Assembly (NCBI RefSeq): GCF_900186465.1
Contig: NZ_LT891957.1
Location: 184,328 to 248,327 of the forward strand
DNA length: 64,000 nucleotides
From: Centipeda felix
GTDB taxonomy: Bacteria; Bacillota; Negativicutes; Selenomonadales; Selenomonadaceae
Direction of reading: 5' to 3'
The translations under genes and the position numbers were made by a program. Under the pieces are notes generated by a model. That model searched no databases, had not been told where the DNA came from, and worked only from the letters and a program-made list of their open reading frames with translations. Below are positions 42,620 to 50,417 of the stretch, in pieces. Numbering within the stretch: position 1 is the stretch's first letter; each line of letters opens with the position of its first letter.

Positions 42620-43945
42620 CTATTGCGCAGGTGCGAGCAGTTTCAATAATTCTGCATCGTGGTGATGTACGAGCTTCGTATCAGCGTCAAACATCATGGT
42701 TGCGCCTCCTTGCAGTGTATAGGCATCTCAATTCGGCATGCTGGGTGCTTCGGGTTTTCCCGTGCGGGCGAAATTAATCCAAGCGCGGCTCATCTGCGCT
42801 TCGAGTTTCTTTGCCTCCGCGCTCCCGCCGATGCTTTTCTCCGCGCGGTCAATGTTGTGAAAAACAAAGGGGATCTCTGCCGTGTGGTAGGACATATAGA
42901 CTCCGCCCATCATCGGCGAATCCCACGCGAAGAGATAGGCGTAGACAGGTGCGCCGCCCTGCATTGCCTTGTGATCCATGATCTCTTTGATCGGCAGGCA
43001 GATCATCGTGTCGACATAGAGTGCATCTGCACGTTTCTTCTGCGGATAGGCGCGCAGGAATGCCGCCGCGATTTTCTCCGCCTTATCGCCGTATGCGTCC
43101 TTGAGACGACGGTCAACTTCCTCTGTGCTCCAGGTATTCTTGTTGTTGGACTGTGCTCTCTCCATCTCCATGATGTCGGAGAAATTCGTCCACTCCGTCC
43201 GATTCGAACCAATGAGCAGTGGGATGTCCTTCCCTGCGACGGCAAAGCTGTCTGCCGTTACAGGATTCGTCGGCATGAAGTCGCCGTCCACCACAGGCTC
43301 CCAGCTGAGCCCGTAGCCCGATCCCAGTGCACGCGGTACTTGGAACTCCTCGCCCGCCTGCTGCAGAGCGGTGTTCGATGCCTCCGTGAGGCGGTCGTAC
43401 GGAATCGTCTGAAGTTCTTCCACGCGGTCTGCGTCAAACCCCAGGTTCCTCAGCGTCAGCTCCGTCACACGCGCCGCCTCCTTTGGCATGAATACGGGTC
43501 CCATGGTCGCAGTTGCACCGCTCTCGACGATGCCCTTGTGAAACAGCCCCTTTGCATAGGGCGTCGTCATCAGTGCGAGCACTTTTGCACCGCCGCCCGA
43601 CTCACCGAAGATCGTGACGTTTGCAGGGTCGCCGCCGAACTGTGCGATGTTGTCCCGCACCCAGCGCAGCGCGTCAACGAGGTCATAGATACCGACGTTG
43701 GCGGAGTCCCGATACTTCTCCCCGTAGGCGGAGAGATCCATATAGCCGAGCACATTCAGACGATGATTGACAGAAACAACGATAACATCGCCCGCGCGGC
43801 TGAGATTGGCACCGTCATAGGCGAAAATCTCGGCAGACGAACCTGCGGAGAATCCGCCGCCGTGCAGCCAGACCATGACGGGGCATTTCTTGCCGTCCGC
43901 GATGCCGGGCGTCCAGATGTTGAGATTCTGACAGTTGTTGTCCAA
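42620..43945 (-). pseudogene. Type B carboxylesterase pseudogene (N-terminal deletion, internal UGA)
   Basis: The body is a clear carboxylesterase: CQNLNIWTP, oxyanion HGGGFSAGS, nucleophile TIFGESGGGA, then the acid and His regions (SYHTAEIPFVF). About 90 N-terminal residues normally preceding CxNLN are absent: the frame begins at 43945 with a TTG and fuses upstream to unrelated plus-strand sequence. At 42728-42730 an in-frame TGA interrupts MPN-stop-DAYTLQGGATMMFDADTKLV, where the family usually has Trp; the frame then continues to TAG at 42620. Both lesions suggest loss of function. Confidence 0.8.
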
Positions 43946-44080
43946 GCATCCATCGACTACATCGACTGGAAGCAGGGATTCTATGACGATGTGCTCTCAG
44001 GGCGCACGCCCTACATCAGCAATCTTCTCCTGAATGAAGCAGATGCAGAATCTGCAGAAGAGAGCTCTGCACATGGGTGA
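43940..44080 (+). pseudogene. C-terminal remnant of a divergent regulator, probably MerR family
   Basis: The plus-strand frame reads ASIDYIDWKQGFYDDVLSGR then TPYISNLL, ending at TGA 44080. This has protein character, unlike the shadow frame to its left. It resembles the C-termini of MerR-type regulators (TIDYIDWKxxFYDDVLSG), from memory of the family and not from a search. The N-terminus is gone where the esterase N-terminus is gone. A terminator follows immediately. Confidence 0.5.
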
Positions 44081-44095
44081 TTCTATAAGAAAATA

Positions 44096-44139
44096 ACTGC
44101 TGCACAAGGATACGTTTCCTTATGCGGCAGTCATTTTTT
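44096..44139 (+). terminator. Terminator after the regulator remnant
   Basis: Hairpin ACTGCTGCACAAGGA/TCCTTATGCGGCAGT (two wobble pairs) followed by CATTTTTT. Confidence 0.75.
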
Positions 44140-44223
44140 AAAGCTATTTTTAGGATATATTCCTGCATGCGAGCGGCATAGTCATATATCGTTTTGAACT
44201 CTTTGTCGATCGGAATACTTCAT
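44140..44223 (-). pseudogene. Remnant of a HEPN-domain toxin gene
   Basis: ATG at 44223 overlaps the MNT stop (ATGA). MKYSDRQRVQ then, after a one-base frame change, KTIYDYAARMQEYILKIAL resembles the start of HEPN toxins. The frame then runs into a terminator, so only about 30 residues survive. Confidence 0.5.
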
Positions 44224-44424
44224 GCCACCAAAACCTTTTCTTTCATAATTGTTTTGTAGAAATTACTGTCCGGGTTGACTTCACCGATCTCAAAAACATC
44301 TACTTTTTTCTCTAACGTTTCTCGCAAATCCTCTGCCAGAGCAAAAATCATCGTTCGCTTAAACTGTTCTCCACCGTAAACCAAAAATCCAAATCAATCC
44401 GACGATCTTCAATCGTGCAACAGC
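44220..44424 (-). pseudogene. Remnant of an MNT-type nucleotidyltransferase antitoxin gene
   Basis: Two frames join: CTIEDRRIDLDFWFTVENSL and, after a shift near 44345, MIFALAEDLRETLEKKVDVF then EIGEVNPDSNFYKTIMKEKVLVA-stop. The ending FYKxIMKExVLV and its four-base overlap with a HEPN-like start are typical of HEPN/MNT pairs. The N-terminus with the GSxxRG catalytic motif is missing. Confidence 0.55.
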
Positions 44425-44439
44425 CCCATTTATTCTTGC

Positions 44440-44473
44440 AAAAAAACGGATGCAGGATTTCTCTTGCATCCGT
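44440..44473 (-). terminator. Terminator of tRNA-Ala
   Basis: Minus-strand hairpin ACGGATGCA/TGCATCCGT with a 10-base loop followed by six T. Confidence 0.9.
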
Positions 44474-44483
44474 AAGTGTCGAT

Positions 44484-44559
<76 letters not shown>

Positions 44560-44584
44560 CGCGCTCTTCGCGCTGACAAAGGAA

Positions 44585-44613
44585 AGTATAGCGAAAAGCA
44601 GACAGCATGTCAA
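44585..44613 (-). promoter_or_regulatory. Promoter for tRNA-Ala
   Basis: Minus strand TTGACA, 17 bases, TATACT. The -35 overlaps the stop of the 44610-44810 frame. Confidence 0.88.
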
Positions 44614-44810
44614 TAGCTGCCAAAAATAAATACCTCCGCCTCATCTTCGAGTGCCGACATGAAATAGGACATGGCCGCATCATGATACTTGTATGCAGGA
44701 TCACGTAGATATCGGAAGAAATCCTGCCGTGTCACGCTCTGCAATCCGAAGGCCCTCTTAAACGGATCCAGCACCTGTTCAATTAGTGTAAGATGGTGGT
44801 AGTGGTACAT
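44610..44810 (-). CDS. Hypothetical 66-residue protein
   Basis: AAGGAGCATCCT precedes the ATG at 44810. The sequence (MYHYHHLTLIEQVLDPFKRA... ending EDEAEVFIFGSY) is soluble and His/Tyr-rich at its start. No family recognised. It lies just downstream of the terminator of the putative antisense RNA and has no evident promoter. Confidence 0.45.
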   Translation of the reverse strand: MYHYHHLTLIEQVLDPFKRAFGLQSVTRQDFFRYLRDPAYKYHDAAMSYFMSALEDEAEVFIFGSY

Positions 44811-44846
44811 AGGATGCTCCTTGATCAATGTTGTCTCGTCTCCAAC

Positions 44847-44869
44847 AAAAAAGACAGCGCAAAGCTGTC
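44847..44869 (-). terminator. Terminator of putative antisense RNA
   Basis: Minus-strand hairpin GACAGC/GCTGTC with a 5-base loop followed by six T. It ends a leftward transcript that would cross the small-peptide gene. Confidence 0.75.
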
Positions 44870-44874
44870 ATATA

Positions 44875-44883
44875 TGATATACT
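44875..44883 (+). promoter_or_regulatory. Extended -10 promoter for the small peptide
   Basis: TG-A-TATACT, an extended -10 without a good -35. Transcription would start near 44890 at the left inverted-repeat arm. Confidence 0.5.
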
Positions 44884-44938
44884 GTCAAAAGGTGCTGCCA
44901 AGACGGTAGGCGGTCAATCTTAGCCCCTAGAGAGGGCG

Positions 44939-45013
44939 ATGCTGATGACGATCAACGATTTACTCGCGTTGCTTCTCGTGACGCTGTTTATCCTCGTCGT
45001 TCTAAAAGCATAA
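44939..45013 (+). CDS. 24-residue hydrophobic peptide, putative type I toxin
   Basis: MLMTINDLLALLLVTLFILV followed by VLKA: a single predicted membrane helix with one C-terminal Lys, the make-up of type I toxins. ATG 44945 is eight bases after AGAGGG and is the better start; 44939 is too close. The ribosome site is partly sequestered by GCCC (44923-44926) pairing with GGGC (44934-44937). A hairpin terminator follows the stop. No homologue could be checked. Confidence 0.6.
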   Translation: MLMTINDLLALLLVTLFILVVLKA

Positions 45014-45015
45014 GA

Positions 45016-45053
45016 AAGCCCGCCTAGCCCCAGCAAAGTTTAGGCGGGTTTTC
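45016..45053 (+). terminator. Terminator of the small-peptide message
   Basis: 11-bp stem AAGCCCGCCTA/TAGGCGGGTTT with a 14-base loop, then TTCT. The T-run is short. Confidence 0.7.
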
Positions 45054-45111
45054 TAAACCAAAAGTCTAAATGGGGCTGCTGACCGTCTGCCGGCAGCACC
45101 TTTCTGTGTCT

Positions 45112-45140
45112 ATTATAATCTCTCTCCTCGTTTTCGTCAA
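45112..45140 (-). promoter_or_regulatory. Strong promoter for the antisense RNA
   Basis: Minus strand TTGACG, exactly 17 bases, TATAAT. It is downstream of the guaA stop and points away from guaA, so the only thing it can transcribe is the antisense strand of the small-peptide gene. Confidence 0.8.
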
Positions 45141-45152
45141 ATCGTTCTTCTC

Positions 45153-46709
45153 TCACTCGAACTCGATCGTTCCCGGCGGCTTCCCCGTGCAGTCATAGAG
45201 CACGCGGTTCACGCCGCGCACTTCGTTGACGATGCGCGTCGTCACGCGCGCAAGAAGTTCCCATGGGAGCTGCGCGGACTCCGCTGTCATGAAGTCGCTG
45301 GTCTCAACGGCGCGCAGGGCGATCGCATAGTCGTACGTACGCCCATCGCCCATGACCCCGACGGAACGCATATTGGTGAGTGCCGCGAAGTACTGCCCGA
45401 GATTTTTGTGGATGCCCGCCTTCTCAATCTCCTCACGGTAGATGGCGTCTGCCTCCTGAACGATATGTACCTTCTCCGCCGTAACCTCTCCGATGATGCG
45501 GATGCCGAGACCGGGCCCCGGAAACGGCTGACGATCAACAAGATAGTCAGGGATACCGAGCTCACGCCCCGCCGCACGCACCTCATCCTTAAAGAGGAGA
45601 CGCAGCGGCTCGACGATCTCCTTAAAGTCCACATGATCGGGCAATCCGCCAACGTTATGATGCGACTTGATCACCGCAGATTTTCCGAGTCCGCTCTCAA
45701 TGACATCGGGATAGATTGTCCCCTGCACGAGGAAATCCACCGCACCGATCTCACGTGCCGCCTCCTCAAAGACGCGGATAAACTCCTCGCCGATGATCTT
45801 GCGCTTCTGCTCTGGCTCCGTTACGCCCTTAAGCCGCGCATAGAAACGATCACGGGCGTTGATGCGGACAAAATTGACATCATAGGTGCCGCCGCGCCCA
45901 AAGACGGCCTCGACCTCATCGCCTTCATTCTTGCGCAGGAGACCATGATCGACAAAGACGCAGGTGAGCTGACTGCCGATTGCCTTGGAGAGGAGCACGG
46001 CGGCGACGGAGGAGTCCACACCGCCCGACAGGGCACAGAGAGCCCGCCCACCGCCGATCTGCTGACGCAGTTCCTCAATGGTCTTTTGCACGAAGGAATC
46101 CATGCGCCACGTTCCCGTGCATCCGCAGACATCATAGACAAAGCTGCGCAGCATCTCTGTCCCGTGCTCCGTGTGCATCACCTCGGGATGGAACTGCACG
46201 GCATAGAGACGCTCTGCGGGGTTATCCATCGCCGCGATGGGGCAGACGGGTGTGCGCGCCGTCACGTGAAAGCCGTGCGGCAGTCCGCTGATGTAGTCCG
46301 TATGACTCATCCAGCAGACGTTCGTCTGCGGTATCCCCTGAAAGAGAGGCGACGAGGTGTCGACGATCTCCACCTCCGTACGCCCGTACTCGCTCGTCGG
46401 CGCCGTCTCCACGCGTCCGCCGCAGAGATGCGCCATCAGTTGCGCTCCATAGCAGATACCGAGCACGGGGATGCCGAGGGCAAAGAGATCCTTGGGGGCG
46501 GTAACAGCCCCCTCGCCATAGACACTGTTCGGACCGCCCGTCAGGATAATACCGCGCGGAGCGAGTGCACGAATCTGCTCCAATGGCAGCGTATGCGGAT
46601 GCACCTCGCAGTAGACATGGTTCTCACGCACGCGGCGCGCGATGAGCTGATTGTACTGTCCGCCGAAGTCCAGCACCAAGATCATTTCTGTGGCATCGGG
46701 TCTGTTCAT
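45153..46709 (-). CDS. guaA: GMP synthase (glutamine-hydrolysing)
   Basis: 518 residues. The class I amidotransferase domain has [17 protein letters not shown], catalytic Cys in [16 protein letters not shown] and His in [12 protein letters not shown]. The ATP-pyrophosphatase domain has [10 protein letters not shown]. The C-terminal dimerisation domain ends [13 protein letters not shown]. It turns XMP into GMP. ATG at 46709 has AAGGGG upstream; the longer frame reads back into recX. It forms an operon with recA and recX and ends next to the antisense promoter. Confidence 0.97.
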   Translation of the reverse strand: MNRPDATEMILVLDFGGQYNQLIARRVRENHVYCEVHPHTLPLEQIRALAPRGIILTGGPNSVYGEGAVTAPKDLFALGIPVLGICYGAQLMAHLCGGRVETAPTSEYGRTEVEIVDTSSPLFQGIPQTNVCWMSHTDYISGLPHGFHVTARTPVCPIAAMDNPAERLYAVQFHPEVMHTEHGTEMLRSFVYDVCGCTGTWRMDSFVQKTIEELRQQIGGGRALCALSGGVDSSVAAVLLSKAIGSQLTCVFVDHGLLRKNEGDEVEAVFGRGGTYDVNFVRINARDRFYARLKGVTEPEQKRKIIGEEFIRVFEEAAREIGAVDFLVQGTIYPDVIESGLGKSAVIKSHHNVGGLPDHVDFKEIVEPLRLLFKDEVRAAGRELGIPDYLVDRQPFPGPGLGIRIIGEVTAEKVHIVQEADAIYREEIEKAGIHKNLGQYFAALTNMRSVGVMGDGRTYDYAIALRAVETSDFMTAESAQLPWELLARVTTRIVNEVRGVNRVLYDCTGKPPGTIEFE

Positions 46710-46728
46710 CTTCGTTCCCCTTCTCACG

Positions 46729-47232
46729 TTATTCTTCCATATCCTCGGCAAAGGAATCCCTAAAGTGCCGAACGGCACTGTGTGCCACATCGACCGAAAA
46801 TCCCCGTTGGTAGAGCGTTGCCATCATCTTCTGTTCCCTGTCGCCCGCTTTGTACTTCATGGCAAGGACACGTTCTGCTGCCGCCACTTCACGCTCATCG
46901 ATATCCTCGGGAACAACGCTCCACACGAGATCATGATCAAACCCGCGCTGCATGAGCTTTACACAAATTTGACGCACAGAGCTGCAGCTTTCCTGATAAA
47001 GATACATGAACTGCTGAGCACACAGATCAGCATCATCGAGGTAATGTCGTTCGATCAGCCGTGCAATCGCAGCATCGACCTCCTCTGCCGAAAAGCCCTT
47101 ACGCATCAGTTTTTCCCGCAGCCTTTTTTCGCTGTGTGCCTGACGCGCAAGATAGTCCACCGCTGTCATGAGGGCTGTGCGCTCCTCCCGCTTTTTGCCC
47201 CCGCGCCCTGCTTCAGCCTGCGCAGGCGTCAT
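46729..47232 (-). CDS. recX: RecA regulatory protein RecX
   Basis: 167 residues, helical repeats. [37 protein letters not shown] is the diagnostic start, after a charged N-terminal tail. RecX modulates RecA filaments. It overlaps recA by four bases. Confidence 0.93.
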   Translation of the reverse strand: MTPAQAEAGRGGKKREERTALMTAVDYLARQAHSEKRLREKLMRKGFSAEEVDAAIARLIERHYLDDADLCAQQFMYLYQESCSSVRQICVKLMQRGFDHDLVWSVVPEDIDEREVAAAERVLAMKYKAGDREQKMMATLYQRGFSVDVAHSAVRHFRDSFAEDMEE

Positions 47233-48368
47233 TCATCTTCTCCCATCGGCGGCTCCTGTGTCGGCAGATCCGAAGGATCCTGCGCTGCTGCCTCAGTGGC
47301 AGCAGTCTTCTTGCCTGCTCCCTTTTTCTTCGGCTTCACTCCCTCGACGAGGAGCTTCGTGCGGATCTTCTCCTCGATCTCGGCGATCATCTCGGGTTTT
47401 TCCTCAAGAGTCGCCTTGGCGTTTTCCTTGCCCTGTCCGAGGCGTGTTCCCTCGTAGGAGAACCATGCGCCGCTCTTATCGACGATGTCCAGCTCGACGC
47501 CCATGTCAATGATGCTGCCGAGACGTGAGACACCCTCCCCGTACATGATGTCAAACTCCGCTGTCTTGAACGGCGGCGCGACCTTGTTTTTAACGATCTT
47601 GGCACGCGTACGATTGCCGAGGGATTCCGTGCCCTGCTTGATGGAATCGGCGCGACGCACATCAATGCGCACTGATGCATAGAATTTCAGCGCGCGCCCA
47701 CCCGTCGTCACCTCCGGATTGCCATAGGTAACGCCGATCTTCTCGCGCAGCTGATTGATGAAGACGGCGGCCGTACGCGTCTTGCTGATGATGCCCGTCA
47801 GCTTGCGCATCGCCTGACTCATGAGTCGCGCCTGCAGACCGACCACAGAGGTGCCCATATCGCCCTCAATTTCGGACTTCGGCACGAGAGCTGCGACCGA
47901 GTCCACGACAATGATGTCAATCGCGGCACTGTGCACGAGCGCATCCACGATTTCAAGTGCCTGCTCGCCCGTATCCGGCTGTGAGATGAGGAGCTCCTCG
48001 ATGTTGACGCCGAGCTTGCGTGCATACTCCGGGTCAAGGGCATGCTCTGCGTCGATGAATGCCGCAATACCACCTGCCTTCTGCGCCTCGGCGATCATGT
48101 GCAGCGTGACCGTCGTCTTGCCCGAGGACTCGGGGCCAAACACCTCGATGATGCGTCCGCGCGGAATGCCGCCGACGCCAAGTGCGATATCGAGCGGCAG
48201 GATCCCCGTGGAGATCACCTCGACGTTCATGTTCGCCTTGGCTTCACCGAGGCGCATGATCGCCCCCTTGCCATGCGCCTTCTCGATGTTCTGCAGGGCA
48301 TTCTCAAGTGCCTCCTCACGCGTCATCGGCTTATCGAGTTTGCTTGCCCGCTTGTCCTTTTCTGCCAT
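47229..48368 (-). CDS. recA: Recombinase RecA
   Basis: 379 residues. Walker [24 protein letters not shown], Walker [13 protein letters not shown], loop L2 [23 protein letters not shown] are intact. The C-terminal tail is long and Lys/Ala-rich before an acidic end. It drives homologous recombination and SOS induction. Its promoter lies inside the yqeY terminator; no clear LexA box was found upstream. Confidence 0.98.
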   Translation of the reverse strand: MAEKDKRASKLDKPMTREEALENALQNIEKAHGKGAIMRLGEAKANMNVEVISTGILPLDIALGVGGIPRGRIIEVFGPESSGKTTVTLHMIAEAQKAGGIAAFIDAEHALDPEYARKLGVNIEELLISQPDTGEQALEIVDALVHSAAIDIIVVDSVAALVPKSEIEGDMGTSVVGLQARLMSQAMRKLTGIISKTRTAAVFINQLREKIGVTYGNPEVTTGGRALKFYASVRIDVRRADSIKQGTESLGNRTRAKIVKNKVAPPFKTAEFDIMYGEGVSRLGSIIDMGVELDIVDKSGAWFSYEGTRLGQGKENAKATLEEKPEMIAEIEEKIRTKLLVEGVKPKKKGAGKKTAATEAAAQDPSDLPTQEPPMGEDE

Positions 48369-48411
48369 CTGTATCTCCTTGTTCGTTTCTGTGAAAGAAT
48401 TCTCTCCTTCA

Positions 48412-48441
48412 ATTATATAAAAATCCCCGCTCCTTTGTCAA
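48412..48441 (-). promoter_or_regulatory. Promoter for recA-recX-guaA
   Basis: Minus strand TTGACA, 18 bases, TATAAT. The -35 falls in the loop and the spacer in the descending arm of the yqeY terminator. Confidence 0.85.
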
Positions 48442-48459
48442 AGAAAAGAATGCGGGGAT
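48417..48459 (-). terminator. Terminator of yqeY
   Basis: 8-bp stem ATCCCCGC/GCGGGGAT with a 21-base loop followed by TTTTAT on the minus strand, overlapping the recA promoter. Confidence 0.8.
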
Positions 48460-48476
48460 ATGTTCGGAAAAGAAGA

Positions 48477-48920
48477 TTATTTCAAATGGTCACGAACGAT
48501 CTCATTGATGAGCTTGCCGTCCGCACGTCCCTTCACGCGCGGCATGAGAACACCCATCACCTTGCCCATATCCTTTGCCGTCTCAGCACCGACCTCGGCG
48601 ACAACGTCCGCCACGATCTTTTTCAGCTCATCGACGCTGAGCTGAGCAGGCAGATACGGCATGAGGAGATCTATCTCCGCCTTGGTCTTGGCGACAAGAT
48701 CATCGCGCTTGCCGCGCGCAAACTCCTCAATGGAGTCGCGGCGCATCTTCACTTCCTTCGAGATGACACCGATCACCTCATCGTCCGTGAGCGTCTTCTT
48801 CCCGTCGATCTCCGCCTGACGCACCGCGCCACGCACGAGGCGAATGACGGAAAGGCGCTCCTTTTCGCCCTGCTTCATGGCTTCCTTCATATCCGCTGTG
48901 AGCTTTTCCATAAGTGACAT
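48477..48920 (-). CDS. yqeY: GatB/YqeY domain protein
   Basis: 147 residues. MEKLTADMKEAMKQGEKERLSVIRLVRGAVRQAEID and the C-terminal LMPRVKGRADGKLINEIVRDHL match the YqeY family, related to the tRNA-binding tail of GatB. Exact role unknown. Next to rpsU, as in most Firmicutes. ATG at 48920 follows AAAGGA; the upstream extension enters the rpsU terminator. Confidence 0.94.
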   Translation of the reverse strand: MSLMEKLTADMKEAMKQGEKERLSVIRLVRGAVRQAEIDGKKTLTDDEVIGVISKEVKMRRDSIEEFARGKRDDLVAKTKAEIDLLMPYLPAQLSVDELKKIVADVVAEVGAETAKDMGKVMGVLMPRVKGRADGKLINEIVRDHLK

Positions 48921-48943
48921 TGCTCTCATCCTTTCATAAAAAG

Positions 48944-48973
48944 AAAAACACCCGCAGCACTGCGCCACGGATG
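48944..48973 (-). terminator. Terminator after rpsU
   Basis: Minus-strand hairpin CATCCG/CGGGTG with inner GC pairs followed by TTTTTC; leaky read-through into yqeY is likely. Confidence 0.65.
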
Positions 48974-48983
48974 CCTTATGCAA

Positions 48984-49166
48984 TCAGCCCCTGTATTTGC
49001 GTTTGCGTGCCGCCTCAGACTTCTTCTTGCGGCGAACGCTCGGTTTCTCGTAATGTTCACGCTTACGAACTTCGGCAAGAGTACCGGCCTTCTGTGACAT
49101 ACGCTTAAAGCGGCGGAGAGCACTATCGATCGACTCATTTTTGCCGACCTTGATTTCATTTGCCAT
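48984..49166 (-). CDS. rpsU: 30S ribosomal protein S21
   Basis: 60 residues: [53 protein letters not shown]. The highly basic tail contacts 16S rRNA near the anti-Shine-Dalgarno. ATG at 49166 after GGAGGGG; the longer frame reads through the promoter. Confidence 0.97.
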   Translation of the reverse strand: MANEIKVGKNESIDSALRRFKRMSQKAGTLAEVRKREHYEKPSVRRKKKSEAARKRKYRG

Positions 49167-49223
49167 GCATTTCCCCTCCCTCCACGCGCGGAGTATTTTT
49201 GCATCCAAAAATGATGCTCTGTC

Positions 49224-49253
49224 ATTATACTCCATGAAGATAATTCGTGTCAA
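49224..49253 (-). promoter_or_regulatory. Promoter for rpsU-yqeY
   Basis: Minus strand TTGACA, 18 bases, TATAAT. Confidence 0.88.
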
Positions 49254-49365
49254 TCATGTAATCAAATTTTCACAAAACGGAGCATGCTTCTCCCATCGAC
49301 ATCTGAACATTTATTTATATATAGTGTCTATTGATAAAAATTTTCTATATTTTGTGCTTTACCTA

Positions 49366-49395
49366 TTGACAATCTATCTCACTATGGCGTATCAT
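49366..49395 (+). promoter_or_regulatory. Promoter for the ZnuA-like gene
   Basis: TTGACA, 18 bases, TATCAT. The AT-rich region before it (49254-49365) holds no gene; inverted 10-bp half sites lie at 49303-49312 and 49424-49433, on both sides of the promoter. Confidence 0.75.
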
Positions 49396-49453
49396 TTTCC
49401 TATCATCGTTTCACCAATCTACCAAATGTTCAGTGTTTTAAGGAGCTGTATCC

Positions 49454-50359
49454 ATGAAAATCACAACGAAGATTCTATCCCTGCTGCTCGTCCTCCTCAC
49501 GACAGCACTCCTCGGCTGCGGCGGATCGCAGCAGCCCGCGGAGAAGAAAGCGGAGAAACCGTTCCGCATCGTCACGTCGTTTTATCCCATGTATTTGGCG
49601 ACCATCAACATCACGGACGGAGTGGACGGCGTTGAGGTCACCAACATGACGAAGCCGCAGACAGGCTGCCTGCACGACTACCAGCTCATGACCGAGGATA
49701 TGAAGACACTCGAACACGCCGATGCCTTTGTCATCAACGGTGCCGGCATGGAGGACTTCATGGACAAGGTAACGGGCGCACAGAAGGAAATGAAGATCAT
49801 CGATGCGTCGCGCGGCATCGAGCTGATCCACGACGACGAGGGCGACAACCCCCACGTCTGGCTGAGCGTCACCGACGCCATCGCGCAGGTGCGCAACATT
49901 GCCGATCAGCTGAAGGAAGCCGATCCTGCCCATGCAGACGCTTATGAGAAAAATGCTTCCGCCTACATCGAAAAACTCACGGCACTGAAAACAGAGATGC
50001 ACGCCGCGCTCGACGGTGTTCCACATAAGGACATTGTGACATTCCACGAGGCATTCCCCTACTTTGCGAAGGAGTTCCATCTGAACATCATTGCCGTCGT
50101 CGAGCGCGAGCCGGGGACGGAGCCGACACCGAGCGAGCTGCAGGAAACCATCGAGCAGGTAAATGCACTCCCGACCAAGGTGCTCTTTACCGAGCCGCAG
50201 TACTCCCCTGCCGCCGCAGAGACGATTGCACGTGAGACGGGCGCAAAGATCTATACGCTCGATCCCGTCGTCACGGGAGAAGCAACGCCTGCGGCAAAGG
50301 ATGCATACATCGACACCATGAAGAAGAATATGGAAGTACTGAAGGAAGCCCTTCAATAA
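49454..50359 (+). CDS. ZnuA/TroA-family metal-binding lipoprotein
   Basis: 301 residues. Lipobox LLGC near residue 22. Mature cluster A-I binding protein with metal ligands recognisable as His in GCLHDYQL, NPHVWLS and FHEAFPYFAKEF, plus Asp near TLDPVV. The ligand set suggests zinc (or manganese). No permease or ATPase is adjacent, and the gene is monocistronic with its own promoter and terminator, so it must work with a transporter encoded elsewhere. Confidence 0.9.
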   Translation: MKITTKILSLLLVLLTTALLGCGGSQQPAEKKAEKPFRIVTSFYPMYLATINITDGVDGVEVTNMTKPQTGCLHDYQLMTEDMKTLEHADAFVINGAGMEDFMDKVTGAQKEMKIIDASRGIELIHDDEGDNPHVWLSVTDAIAQVRNIADQLKEADPAHADAYEKNASAYIEKLTALKTEMHAALDGVPHKDIVTFHEAFPYFAKEFHLNIIAVVEREPGTEPTPSELQETIEQVNALPTKVLFTEPQYSPAAAETIARETGAKIYTLDPVVTGEATPAAKDAYIDTMKKNMEVLKEALQ

Positions 50360-50375
50360 CAGCATACACATATAG

Positions 50376-50409
50376 AAAAAGAGCTTGCCGAACACGGCAA
50401 GCTCTTTTT
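50376..50409. terminator. Bidirectional terminator between znuA-like gene and purD
   Basis: Stem AAAAAGAGCTTGCC/GGCAAGCTCTTTTT with a 6-base loop; T-runs on both strands. Confidence 0.92.
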
Positions 50410-50417
50410 CTGTGAAA

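Larger units (their letters stand above)
44891..45100. repeat. Long inverted repeats flanking the small-peptide gene
   Basis: Left arm 44891-44927 and right arm 45072-45100: perfect GGTGCTGCC/GGCAGCACC, then AGACGG/CCGTCT, TCA/TGA and GCCCC/GGGGC in register with small insertions. They would bring together the 5' and 3' ends of either transcript. Confidence 0.75.
44847..45105 (-). ncRNA. Putative antisense antitoxin RNA
   Basis: A leftward transcript of about 260 nt is predicted between the promoter at 45112-45140 and the terminator at 44847-44869, with no coding potential of its own. It is fully complementary to the message of the 24-residue hydrophobic peptide. Its 5' and 3' parts could also pair with each other through the long inverted repeats, giving a rod-like RNA. 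A structured RNA unrelated to a toxin is the alternative. Confidence 0.55.

Noticed and set aside
42728-42730. Selenocysteine codon in the esterase
   Set aside because: The position is normally Trp, no SECIS-like hairpin was obvious downstream, and the gene is already truncated at its N-terminus.
42659-44080. Long plus-strand frame opposite the esterase
   Set aside because: Only the last 45 codons, beyond the esterase, look like real protein; the rest is a shadow.
45112-45140. Promoter assigned to the 44610-44810 gene
   Set aside because: A strong terminator (44847-44869) lies between them, so the antisense-RNA reading is preferred.
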